A stretch of 17,834 bases of DNA from CAIWGV01 sp964515175 (GTDB lineage Bacteria; Pseudomonadota; Alphaproteobacteria; UBA7879; UBA5542). Below the pieces are notes generated by a model. It saw only the letters and a list, made by a program, of their open reading frames with translations, was not told the DNA's origin and did not search any database. The position numbers were made by a program, and so were the translations under genes. Positions 7,041-12,956 of this stretch are shown here, piece by piece. The stretch is taken from assembly GCA_964515175.1 (NCBI GenBank), contig CAZEUR010000022.1, positions 1 through 17,834 of the forward strand. Direction: 5' to 3'. How positions within the stretch are numbered: the stretch's first letter is position 1; every line of letters starts with the position of its first letter.

Positions 7041-9098
7041 ATGGCTATACGACGTATGCTTATTGATGCCAGCCAGAATGATGAGGTTCGGATGGCATTG
7101 GTTAGGGATTCAGAGCTTCTGGATTTCGATTTTGAAAACATTTCCCAAAAACCAACAAAGGGAAATATATATCTAGGGAAGATCATTCGTGTTGAACCCT
7201 CTCTTCAGGCTGCTTTTGTGGAGTATGGGGGGAATCGTCACGGATTTTTGCCTTTCACAGAAATTCACCCAGACTATTTCCAGATTCCGGTAGCGGATCG
7301 CACAGCCCTTATTGCAGAAGAAGGGGAAAAGGGAGAAGAAGATCTTGTAGAAGATTTGGATCCTCAAGAAGAGGAATCTTCTGAAGAGTCTTTCCCAGAA
7401 CCCTCTGAAGAGGACGAAACCATTGCCGAGGAAGATGAAGAGCTTCGCCGTAAGTTTTCTCTCTATCGTAACTATAAAATCCAAGAAGTTATCAAAAGCC
7501 GCCAGATTGTTTTGGTCCAAGTTTTGAAAGAAGAGCGGGGGAATAAGGGCGCTGCGTTGACTACTTTTGTTTCTTTGGCAGGCAGATATAGTGTTCTCAT
7601 GCCAAATGCCCTTAATGCCGGGGGTGTTTCTCGAAAAATCACTGATGCGGAGAATCGGAAAAGATTACGACAGCTGATGAAGGACTTAGGCGTGCCTGAA
7701 GGTATGTCCTTGATTGTGAGGACAGCAGGGTTAGACCGCAACAAGGAAGAAATAAAACGAGATTATTCGTATTTGCTGGAGCTCTGGCAAAAAATTCGAG
7801 AACGAACAATGAGTGCCATCGCGCCTTCTTTGGTTTACGAGGAACCTGATCTTTTGAAGCGGGTTATTCGAGATATCTATGGGGCTGATATTGATGAGAT
7901 TCTTGTGGAAGGACCAGATGCCTGGAAGGAAGCTCGTGACTTTATGGAAGTTCTTATGCCAGGCCAAGTGGATAAGGTGAAGCTCTATGAATCTTCAGAT
8001 GTGTCGCTATTTCAAAAATATAATGTTCAAAGTCAGATCGATGAAATTTATATGCCGACGGCTTATCTGCGTTCTGGGGGGTATATTGTTATTAACTCGA
8101 CCGAAGCTCTTGTTGCCATTGACGTGAACTCTGGTAAAGCTACGAAGGAGCGGCACATTGAAAATACGGCTCTTAAAACAAACTTAGAGGCAGCAGAAGA
8201 AATTGCGCGCCAACTCCGTATCCGAGATTTGGGTGGATTGATCGTTATCGATTTTATCGATATGAGCCAGTATCGCCACAATGCGGCCGTTGAAAAAAGA
8301 TTGAAAGAAGCCTTGTCCTTGGATCGGGCCCGTATTCAAGTTGGGCGCATCAGCCAGTTTGGCCTGCTTGAAATGTCTCGTCAAAGGCTTAGACCTAGTA
8401 TTATGGAGTCTAGCTCTGTGAAATGTCCTTATTGCACAGGCGTTGGAATGGTTCGATCCAAGGAGTCCCTGACGCTTCAACTTTTCCGCACACTCGAAGA
8501 GCTATCGAGTGCTCAGATCAAAGATAAACCCCTGGTTGTGAAACTTTCCGCGGAAATGTCAGTTCACTTGTTGGCGGCGAAAAAGCAAGAACTCTCTGAT
8601 TTGGAGGCACGTAAGGGCGTTTTCTTCCGGCTTCAGCAGGATGATTCTTTGAAGGCTCTTGGGTTCAGAATAGAGGATGCAGCTGGAAACTTTATCGTGG
8701 ATTCCATTGGTAAGAAGCCAGAGCCTTGTGAAAAAGGGCCAAAAGAAAGTCGACCTAAGAATAAAAATCAGAAATCTAAAAAACGAGGCAATCAAAAAGA
8801 ATCTCAACCGTCTCTAGAGGTTTTGGAAGATGTTTTGCCCCAATCTCTAGAGGTGGGTGAAAGGAAAGAAGGGGAGGAAGTCATGGCAGACTTTTTTCCG
8901 TCTCAACAAAAGAAACGCTCTCAAGGCAAAAGACGATTCCGTCAGAGAAAGAAATTTTCAGGCAATCGACCCGAAGGTGAGGGACAGTCTATGTCTTCAG
9001 AATCTATACCTCCCCAGGCCTTTGAGGGCGCCAGCACTCAAGAGTCTTCCCCACAGCAGGGAAAGAAGCGTGGTTGGTGGCAGAAGTTGCTGGATTAA
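7041..9098 (+). CDS. rne: Ribonuclease E
   Basis: A 685-residue endoribonuclease that starts mRNA decay and processes stable RNA, probably at the heart of a degradosome. The S1 RNA-binding region (about 37-175) is interrupted by a strongly acidic insertion (about 93-136, mostly Glu and Asp). The RNase H-like and 5'-sensor parts follow. The DNase I-like catalytic core carries the magnesium-binding pair Asp361 in AIDVNSG and Asp404 in VIDFIDM. The zinc-link CPYC is at 462-465. Beyond about 555 the protein is Lys/Arg/Glu/Ser-rich and disordered, with the basic patch KKRSQGKRRFRQRKKF (about 624-639), a likely RNA-binding segment. It ends in KKRGWWQKLLD; in Caulobacter a C-terminal GWW motif binds polynucleotide phosphorylase, so the same partner is likely here. 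At 685 residues it is shorter than the E. coli protein. The start is supported by GGAG at 7029-7032 and the family-typical MAIRRMLIDAS. Confidence 0.95.
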   Translation: MAIRRMLIDASQNDEVRMALVRDSELLDFDFENISQKPTKGNIYLGKIIRVEPSLQAAFVEYGGNRHGFLPFTEIHPDYFQIPVADRTALIAEEGEKGEEDLVEDLDPQEEESSEESFPEPSEEDETIAEEDEELRRKFSLYRNYKIQEVIKSRQIVLVQVLKEERGNKGAALTTFVSLAGRYSVLMPNALNAGGVSRKITDAENRKRLRQLMKDLGVPEGMSLIVRTAGLDRNKEEIKRDYSYLLELWQKIRERTMSAIAPSLVYEEPDLLKRVIRDIYGADIDEILVEGPDAWKEARDFMEVLMPGQVDKVKLYESSDVSLFQKYNVQSQIDEIYMPTAYLRSGGYIVINSTEALVAIDVNSGKATKERHIENTALKTNLEAAEEIARQLRIRDLGGLIVIDFIDMSQYRHNAAVEKRLKEALSLDRARIQVGRISQFGLLEMSRQRLRPSIMESSSVKCPYCTGVGMVRSKESLTLQLFRTLEELSSAQIKDKPLVVKLSAEMSVHLLAAKKQELSDLEARKGVFFRLQQDDSLKALGFRIEDAAGNFIVDSIGKKPEPCEKGPKESRPKNKNQKSKKRGNQKESQPSLEVLEDVLPQSLEVGERKEGEEVMADFFPSQQKKRSQGKRRFRQRKKFSGNRPEGEGQSMSSESIPPQAFEGASTQESSPQQGKKRGWWQKLLD

Positions 9099-9126
9099 TT
9101 TTTTCTGTAATAAAAAATAAAAATCA

Positions 9127-9155
9127 TTGAATATAGGCGATCTAATTACTATATG
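9127..9155 (+). promoter_or_regulatory. Probable sigma-70 promoter for the gene at 9190
   Basis: TTGAAT (9127-9132) and TATATG (9150-9155) are exactly 17 bases apart. Transcription would start near 9162, leaving a leader of about 28 bases that contains the AGGTGA ribosome-binding site at 9177-9182. This reading uses the TTG at 9127 as part of a -35 box rather than as a start codon. Confidence 0.5.
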
Positions 9156-9189
9156 CATTCTATGTGTATTGGAATTAGGTGAATCTATA

Positions 9190-10881
9190 TTGTTTTTTAG
9201 AAAATTTTTTAAACTAAGTATGCTCGTGTCTCTTTTGCTTTTCTGCAAAAGCTGGTCGGCCGTTTCCTTTGAAGAGGTTTCGCAAGAATTGCGGTCTTTG
9301 ATCGCTTCAAGACACTCTCTGTACGCGGATATCACGTCAGACGTACAGGATGCTTTGCAAAAAATTCCAACATTGCAGCCCGATCAAGAAGGCGTTTCTC
9401 TTTTTGAAAAAATAGTTTTGGTTATGGGAGACAATAAATTGGGGGTTCTTCTGAAACGATACCAAGGGCTACCTCAAGGGTTGTCTGAGGAAAGATGGAA
9501 ATTTCTTAAATTGCAACTTTTAAAAAACATAGAAGAGTTTGTTACAGATAGAAAAATTATCGCAGAAAAAGAATTTCTTTATTCCTCAATTCTTGAAATT
9601 GGAAACAGGGGACATCTAGAAGCGTTAGGAATGGTTCTTACACTCGAACTTGAATCAATCGCTCATGAGTGTATCCATAGCATCAAAGGTTTTTTATCCA
9701 AAAAAAGTTTTTTATCCAAAGAAGAAATGAGTTCATTGGAACAAAGAGAGCAAGAGCACTTAATACAACATTATGAAGAGAAGTGCTATGCATTAAGGTG
9801 TGTGTGCAAGGCATTGTCAACAGAGAAAATAAGAGAGAGTTTTATGAGCTACTCCAGTACAACCGACTATGGATCCTATTTCCAAATGTTGGAGGCCTAT
9901 GTTTTGGGGCTTGTGGAGAATCCTCCTCAATTAAGTCACAGAGTTTTTGCTTATGTAAAAGGAGATTTTGGCTTGCTTACAAATCACCTGGCTCAAATGG
10001 GCATTCGAAATAATCTGAAGGATTTGAGGCGATTGGAGAAGCAAAAAGATTCAAACAAAGATTCTATTGCTGCACAAATAAAGAAAGAAGAAGAAGTTCG
10101 CGAGGATATAATTCAACAGCTAGATGGCCATCCTTTTAAAAAGATAAAGCATCTTCAAGAGGCACAAACACAAGCCCTTCAGCAGCTAGCATTGTTTCAG
10201 AAAGAGCTTATACGGCGCGATTATTGCACCTTGGTAAAGGTACAGCAAGAAAAAGCTAAAAAACTTGTAGCTATTCGCCGAAGGGAGCGCCGTGAGGCAA
10301 CAGCAAAAACGGTAATATCAGGAATAACTCAAGAAAGTGAAGAATCTTTTATTTCCAAAGGACAAGAGCCAAAAAATCTTTTTGTGTCAGAATGTTTGAA
10401 TCTTGCCCCTGTGTTAATGAAGGAAGAACCTGTTAACCCTATATCTCTAGCCCCGGCTGTGATTGAGGACGATACGGATGATGCTAATTCTGAAAACCAG
10501 AGAGAAATAGCAGAGGCTATGGCAGAATTCTATGCCTACAATAAAAAAGTTCCACAAGCTGCGGCAGCATTTGTCCAGGTTCCAGAAGTACCACGACAAA
10601 TTTTTTTGCCAGCAAGAGATTGGGAAATTGTGACGAAATTTTGGAAGAGCATGACATTGCCCTGGACAGATTTCATACGGTTCTTTACACGGGTTTTGGG
10701 GGCTGCGATGGAGCCAAATGGCGGATCTATTAGGAATTTCGAGTTTGCAAATGGTAAAAAGATCGTGGTTCATGAAGGGCATCCGGATCCAACTTTAGGA
10801 CCCAATACCTTGAGACGGGTTAGAGATTGGCTTGGAGAGCATCTAAGGCTCACTCAAGAATCCTTCTCTTTGAGAGAATAA
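9190..10881 (+). CDS. Exported helical protein with C-terminal HicA/YcfA-like domain
   Basis: The chosen start is TTG at 9190, seven bases after AGGTGA, giving 563 residues. It yields a proper signal peptide with basic n-region (MFFRKFFKLSMLVSLLLFC, then KSWSA, cleavage after about 24). The ATG at 9220 would lose the positive n-region, and a TTG at 9127 has no ribosome-binding site. Residues about 25-375 are mainly helical; 280-375 look like a coiled coil ending in the basic IRRRERR (about 362-368). A low-complexity acidic stretch follows (about 380-440). Residues about 480-551 resemble the small HicA/YcfA RNA-binding fold: a helix with WTDFIRFFTRVLG, then GGS (511-513), strands RNFEF and KKIVVHEGHPDP with His528 and His531, then LGPNTLRRVRDWL. 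In classical HicA the residue after GS is the catalytic His; here it is Ile. The gene lies alone between rne and the PIMT-like gene. Export is fairly sure; the HicA likeness was judged by eye and its activity is unknown. Confidence 0.75.
   Translation: MFFRKFFKLSMLVSLLLFCKSWSAVSFEEVSQELRSLIASRHSLYADITSDVQDALQKIPTLQPDQEGVSLFEKIVLVMGDNKLGVLLKRYQGLPQGLSEERWKFLKLQLLKNIEEFVTDRKIIAEKEFLYSSILEIGNRGHLEALGMVLTLELESIAHECIHSIKGFLSKKSFLSKEEMSSLEQREQEHLIQHYEEKCYALRCVCKALSTEKIRESFMSYSSTTDYGSYFQMLEAYVLGLVENPPQLSHRVFAYVKGDFGLLTNHLAQMGIRNNLKDLRRLEKQKDSNKDSIAAQIKKEEEVREDIIQQLDGHPFKKIKHLQEAQTQALQQLALFQKELIRRDYCTLVKVQQEKAKKLVAIRRRERREATAKTVISGITQESEESFISKGQEPKNLFVSECLNLAPVLMKEEPVNPISLAPAVIEDDTDDANSENQREIAEAMAEFYAYNKKVPQAAAAFVQVPEVPRQIFLPARDWEIVTKFWKSMTLPWTDFIRFFTRVLGAAMEPNGGSIRNFEFANGKKIVVHEGHPDPTLGPNTLRRVRDWLGEHLRLTQESFSLRE
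9689..9720 (+). repeat. In-frame 18-bp tandem duplication
   Basis: GTTTTTTATCCAAA occurs at 9689-9702 and again at 9707-9720. The 18-base period gives the duplicated hexapeptides GFLSKK and SFLSKE in the exported helical protein, consistent with a recent slippage duplication. Confidence 0.7.
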
Positions 10882-10899
10882 AAGTTTATTCAGCTTCTC

Positions 10900-10927
10900 T
10901 TGTATTTCTCTCTAAAAGAGATAGAAT
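10900..10927 (+). promoter_or_regulatory. Possible promoter placing the PIMT-like mRNA start almost at its ATG
   Basis: TTGTAT (10900-10905) and TAGAAT (10922-10927, five of six to TATAAT) are 16 bases apart. The predicted start near 10934 is three bases before the ATG at 10937, which has no clear ribosome-binding site, so the transcript could be nearly leaderless. The -35 match is weak (three of six). Confidence 0.3.
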
Positions 10928-10936
10928 AGAAAGATC

Positions 10937-11593
10937 ATGTCTTATGAGTCGCGTCGTCACCGTATGATTTCCGGGCAACTACAGGCCCACGATTCTTTCA
11001 ATGAAAAAATCTTAGACTCTTTTCGGAAAACGCCCCGTGAGTTTTTTGTTCCTGATTCCCTAAAAGAAGTGGCCTATGCGGATGGGGCCCTGCCTCTTTC
11101 TGCCAGGCGCAGCCTTATGGCGCCTTTGATGCTTGCGAAAATTTTAAAGACTGTATCTCTTCAGAAAAATTATACAATTATGATTGTGGGGGGGGGTACT
11201 GGTTATTCTGCAGCCATTCTAAGCCCGTTTGTGGAGACGATCTTTTTGGTGGAATCAGATAAAGCCCTAATGAGAGAAGCTCAAAAAAATCTAGAAACGC
11301 TCTATGTGGAAAATGTAGTTTTTTCGGAAACGGCTTTGGAGGCAGGTCTGCCGCAACAAGCACCTTTTGATTTTATCCTTCTAGAAGGAGGAGTTTCTGA
11401 AGTTTCAGATAGTTTTTTTCATCAATTAGATCCTGAAAAAGGGATGCTTATAACCTGTCTTTTATCCGCTCCTTTAAAAGGAGAGATAACTTTTTTTAGA
11501 AGGGAAGACTATTCAGTCCATAAAGAAAAAATTTGTGATGGGTACCTTCCTCTTTTGACAGAATTTTCAAATACCGTAGAGTTTGATTTCTAA
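10937..11593 (+). CDS. pcm: Protein-L-isoaspartate O-methyltransferase-like protein
   Basis: A 218-residue class I SAM-dependent methyltransferase of the PIMT family, which methylates isoaspartyl residues in damaged proteins. The N-terminal RRHRMISGQL (6-15), the PREFFVP segment (33-39) and YADGALPL (47-54) are family hallmarks. Motif I reads IVGGGTGYSAA (83-93), with acidic Glu107 in the following strand for SAM ribose binding, and FILLEGG (146-152) sits at the motif II position. The usual TISQP loop that contacts the isoaspartyl substrate is replaced by SARRSLMAPLML (55-66), as in the divergent alphaproteobacterial branch often found upstream of tolC. True repair activity is therefore uncertain. 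The stop overlaps the start of the rhodanese gene by one base (TAATG), so the two are translationally coupled. Methyltransferase fold: firm; exact substrate: open. Confidence 0.85.
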   Translation: MSYESRRHRMISGQLQAHDSFNEKILDSFRKTPREFFVPDSLKEVAYADGALPLSARRSLMAPLMLAKILKTVSLQKNYTIMIVGGGTGYSAAILSPFVETIFLVESDKALMREAQKNLETLYVENVVFSETALEAGLPQQAPFDFILLEGGVSEVSDSFFHQLDPEKGMLITCLLSAPLKGEITFFRREDYSVHKEKICDGYLPLLTEFSNTVEFDF

Positions 11594-11919
11594 TGAAAAA
11601 ACCCATTCAAATTACAGTTCAGGAATTTTCTGCCATCGTGGAGGAAGGCATAGATAAATTTTTTCTTCTTGATGTGCGGGAGCCCGATGAGCTTTATCTT
11701 GCAGCTATGGATGGGGCTGTGAATATCCCTCTGGGAGAACTTGCGGCAAGTATAGATAAGATCCCAGAGAATATTCCCATTTATACCCTATGCCATATGG
11801 GCGTGCGGAGCCTTAAAGCAGCCTTCTACCTGCGGGAGCAAGGACTTGATGCCTATAGTATTAAAGGGGGTATCGATGCCTGGGCGAAAGAAATTAATCC
11901 TCATGTGGGCTTCTACTAG
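11593..11919 (+). CDS. Single-domain rhodanese-like sulfurtransferase
   Basis: A 108-residue cytoplasmic protein consisting of one rhodanese domain, the usual size of GlpE/PspE-type proteins but without a signal peptide. FLLDVREPDEL (24-34) is the typical first strand with the conserved Asp-Val-Arg, GAVNIPLGEL (41-50) the next conserved element, and LCHMGVRS (66-73) the active-site loop with Cys67 as the persulfide-carrying residue; KGGIDAWAKE (91-100) closes the domain. It would accept sulfane sulfur and pass it to cyanide, thiols or a protein partner; the physiological acceptor cannot be read from sequence. The ATG shares its A with the stop of the PIMT-like gene. No gene of sulfur metabolism is adjacent. 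Confidence 0.92.
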   Translation: MKKPIQITVQEFSAIVEEGIDKFFLLDVREPDELYLAAMDGAVNIPLGELAASIDKIPENIPIYTLCHMGVRSLKAAFYLREQGLDAYSIKGGIDAWAKEINPHVGFY

Positions 11920-11937
11920 CATAGTTCTGCTTTAGGC

Positions 11938-11953
11938 TTTTCTGGAAGCGGTA
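11938..11953. repeat. Solitary sequence resembling the right end of the 17085-17212 element
   Basis: TTTTCTGGAAGCGGTA matches the right inverted repeat of the downstream element (TTTTCTGGAAATGGTA) at 14 of 16 positions, including the terminal TA. It lies 19 bases after the rhodanese stop. No matching left end is visible, so it may be a decayed remnant or chance. The surrounding 116-bp gap (11920-12035) holds nothing else recognised. Confidence 0.35.
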
Positions 11954-12035
11954 ATTATCTCAGTATATGCGGCCGTATGGGCTCAATTCTTATGAGCTGA
12001 AGAGGCTTGTGAATCCCACATTATAGAATTATGCA

Positions 12036-12428
12036 TTAAGATGCAGAAATCTCCAATATTTTGAGCTCTGGCTTTGTCTTGATAATCTCTTGCAGTTGAT
12101 TAAAAATGTGGGGACTCATAGTGACCTTTGAGAAGCTGAGAGATTGAAGGTTTTGAAACCGAGAGGTTTTTAAAGCTTCTAATAATTTTTCTTGAGTTTT
12201 CTGCCGGATTTTTGAGATTTCCAATTCTAAAAGAGGTTTGTCTGCAGGTTCTTCCTTTTGTGTGAGATAGAGAAGGACTTCTTTGTCTCCTTGGAGGCTT
12301 ACTTTCGTGTCCCAGGTCTTTTGGATAAAAGGGAATTGGAAGGGATTATTACCCTCAAAATAAAATTCCAACCCTTCATTGAAGATGCGAGATGTATTAG
12401 AAAACCTAATATTTCTTTTGTAGTTCAC
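12036..12428 (-). CDS. Small protein with one leucine-rich-repeat-like unit
   Basis: A 130-residue hypothetical protein read on the minus strand from GTG at 12428, with a strong GGGAGA seven bases upstream (12436-12441), which supports a real gene. There is no signal peptide or membrane helix. The N-terminal half is not recognised. Residues 95-130 read as a leucine-rich-repeat pattern: LQSLSFSKVTMSPHIF, then NQLQEIIKTKPELKILEIS. The regular L-x-x-L-x-F and L-x-x-I-x-x-x-P-x-L-x-x-L-x-I spacing is that of one ribonuclease-inhibitor-type repeat plus the start of the next. A single repeat does not make a stable solenoid, so this may be the capped end or the remnant of a longer repeat protein. 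It lies between two plus-strand groups, divergent from secG across an A+T-rich gap. Function unknown. Confidence 0.6.
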   Translation of the reverse strand: MNYKRNIRFSNTSRIFNEGLEFYFEGNNPFQFPFIQKTWDTKVSLQGDKEVLLYLTQKEEPADKPLLELEISKIRQKTQEKLLEALKTSRFQNLQSLSFSKVTMSPHIFNQLQEIIKTKPELKILEISAS

Positions 12429-12537
12429 GTTTATTCTCCCTGATTTTGTTTTTTTATATTATTTATATATTAATTTAATATATACAATACTTTATATTTA
12501 TTAATCAATGTTTATTTGGATAAAAAAATCAAAAGTC

Positions 12538-12566
12538 TTGAAAGTTGTGTAAAAAATCTGTAAAAA
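12538..12566 (+). promoter_or_regulatory. Possible sigma-70 promoter of the secG-pyrG-kdsA-eno-ftsB run
   Basis: TTGAAA (12538-12543) and TAAAAA (12561-12566) are 17 bases apart, with a predicted start near 12573 and AGGA (12585-12588) before the secG ATG. It lies in a very A+T-rich 167-bp gap (12429-12595) where the promoter of the opposing small gene must also be; several TATA-like runs there cannot be ranked. Confidence 0.4.
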
Positions 12567-12595
12567 GAAAGAGAAATCAAGCATAGGAATTTTCC

Positions 12596-12910
12596 ATGAA
12601 CGTTGTTTTAATTGTTATCTTATCTTTAGTAACTTTGGCTATGATTGGCGTCATTCTTTTGCAACGGAGTGAAGGCGGTGGTCTTGTGGGAGGTGGAAAT
12701 CCAACGGGTGGATTTATGTCGGCTCGTGGGACTGCGAATCTTCTGACGAAAGCAACGGGGGTATTAGCGGCCATTTTCATGACCCTCTGTATTGTGTTGG
12801 CGATTCTTTCCGGTCGAGGGGGCAAAGAAAGTGCAGTTTCGGCGCTTGATGTTCTGTCTAAGGCAGCGGCACCGCAAGTGCCAGCCCCAGAAGCTCCTGT
12901 TAGTAAATAA
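12596..12910 (+). CDS. secG: Preprotein translocase subunit SecG
   Basis: A 104-residue inner-membrane protein that assists SecYE/SecA in exporting unfolded proteins. Two transmembrane helices are visible (about 3-21 and 52-72), joined by the family-typical cytoplasmic loop LLQRSEGGGLVGGG (21-34) and the conserved segment around MSARGTANLLTKAT (41-54). The C-terminal tail is Ala/Pro-rich (PQVPAPEAPVSK), as is common in alphaproteobacteria. The start is supported by AGGA seven bases upstream. pyrG follows after 46 bases. The position directly before pyrG agrees with the conserved alphaproteobacterial order. Confidence 0.94.
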   Translation: MNVVLIVILSLVTLAMIGVILLQRSEGGGLVGGGNPTGGFMSARGTANLLTKATGVLAAIFMTLCIVLAILSGRGGKESAVSALDVLSKAAAPQVPAPEAPVSK

Positions 12911-12956
12911 GTTACTTAAGACGCGATTTTTTTTTAGAATAATTATAAGATAGGGT

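Noticed and set aside
6931..7176. 81-codon open frame overlapping the start of rne
   Set aside because: Out of frame with rne, runs through the leader stem-loop, and lacks a ribosome-binding site; a shadow frame.
9127..9189. Extended N-terminus of the exported helical protein from TTG at 9127
   Set aside because: No ribosome-binding site before it; the TTG fits a -35 box; the added 21 residues would bury the signal peptide.
10907..10921. Small hairpin TCTCT-CTAAA-AGAGA before the PIMT-like gene
   Set aside because: Only five base pairs and no T run, so neither a terminator nor a convincing regulatory structure.
11981..11997. Inverted repeat GCTCA/TGAGC after the rhodanese gene
   Set aside because: Five base pairs with a seven-base loop and no T tract; too weak to call a terminator.
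12258..12443. 61-codon plus-strand frame
   Set aside because: Antisense to the small leucine-rich-repeat-like gene, which has the better start signal.
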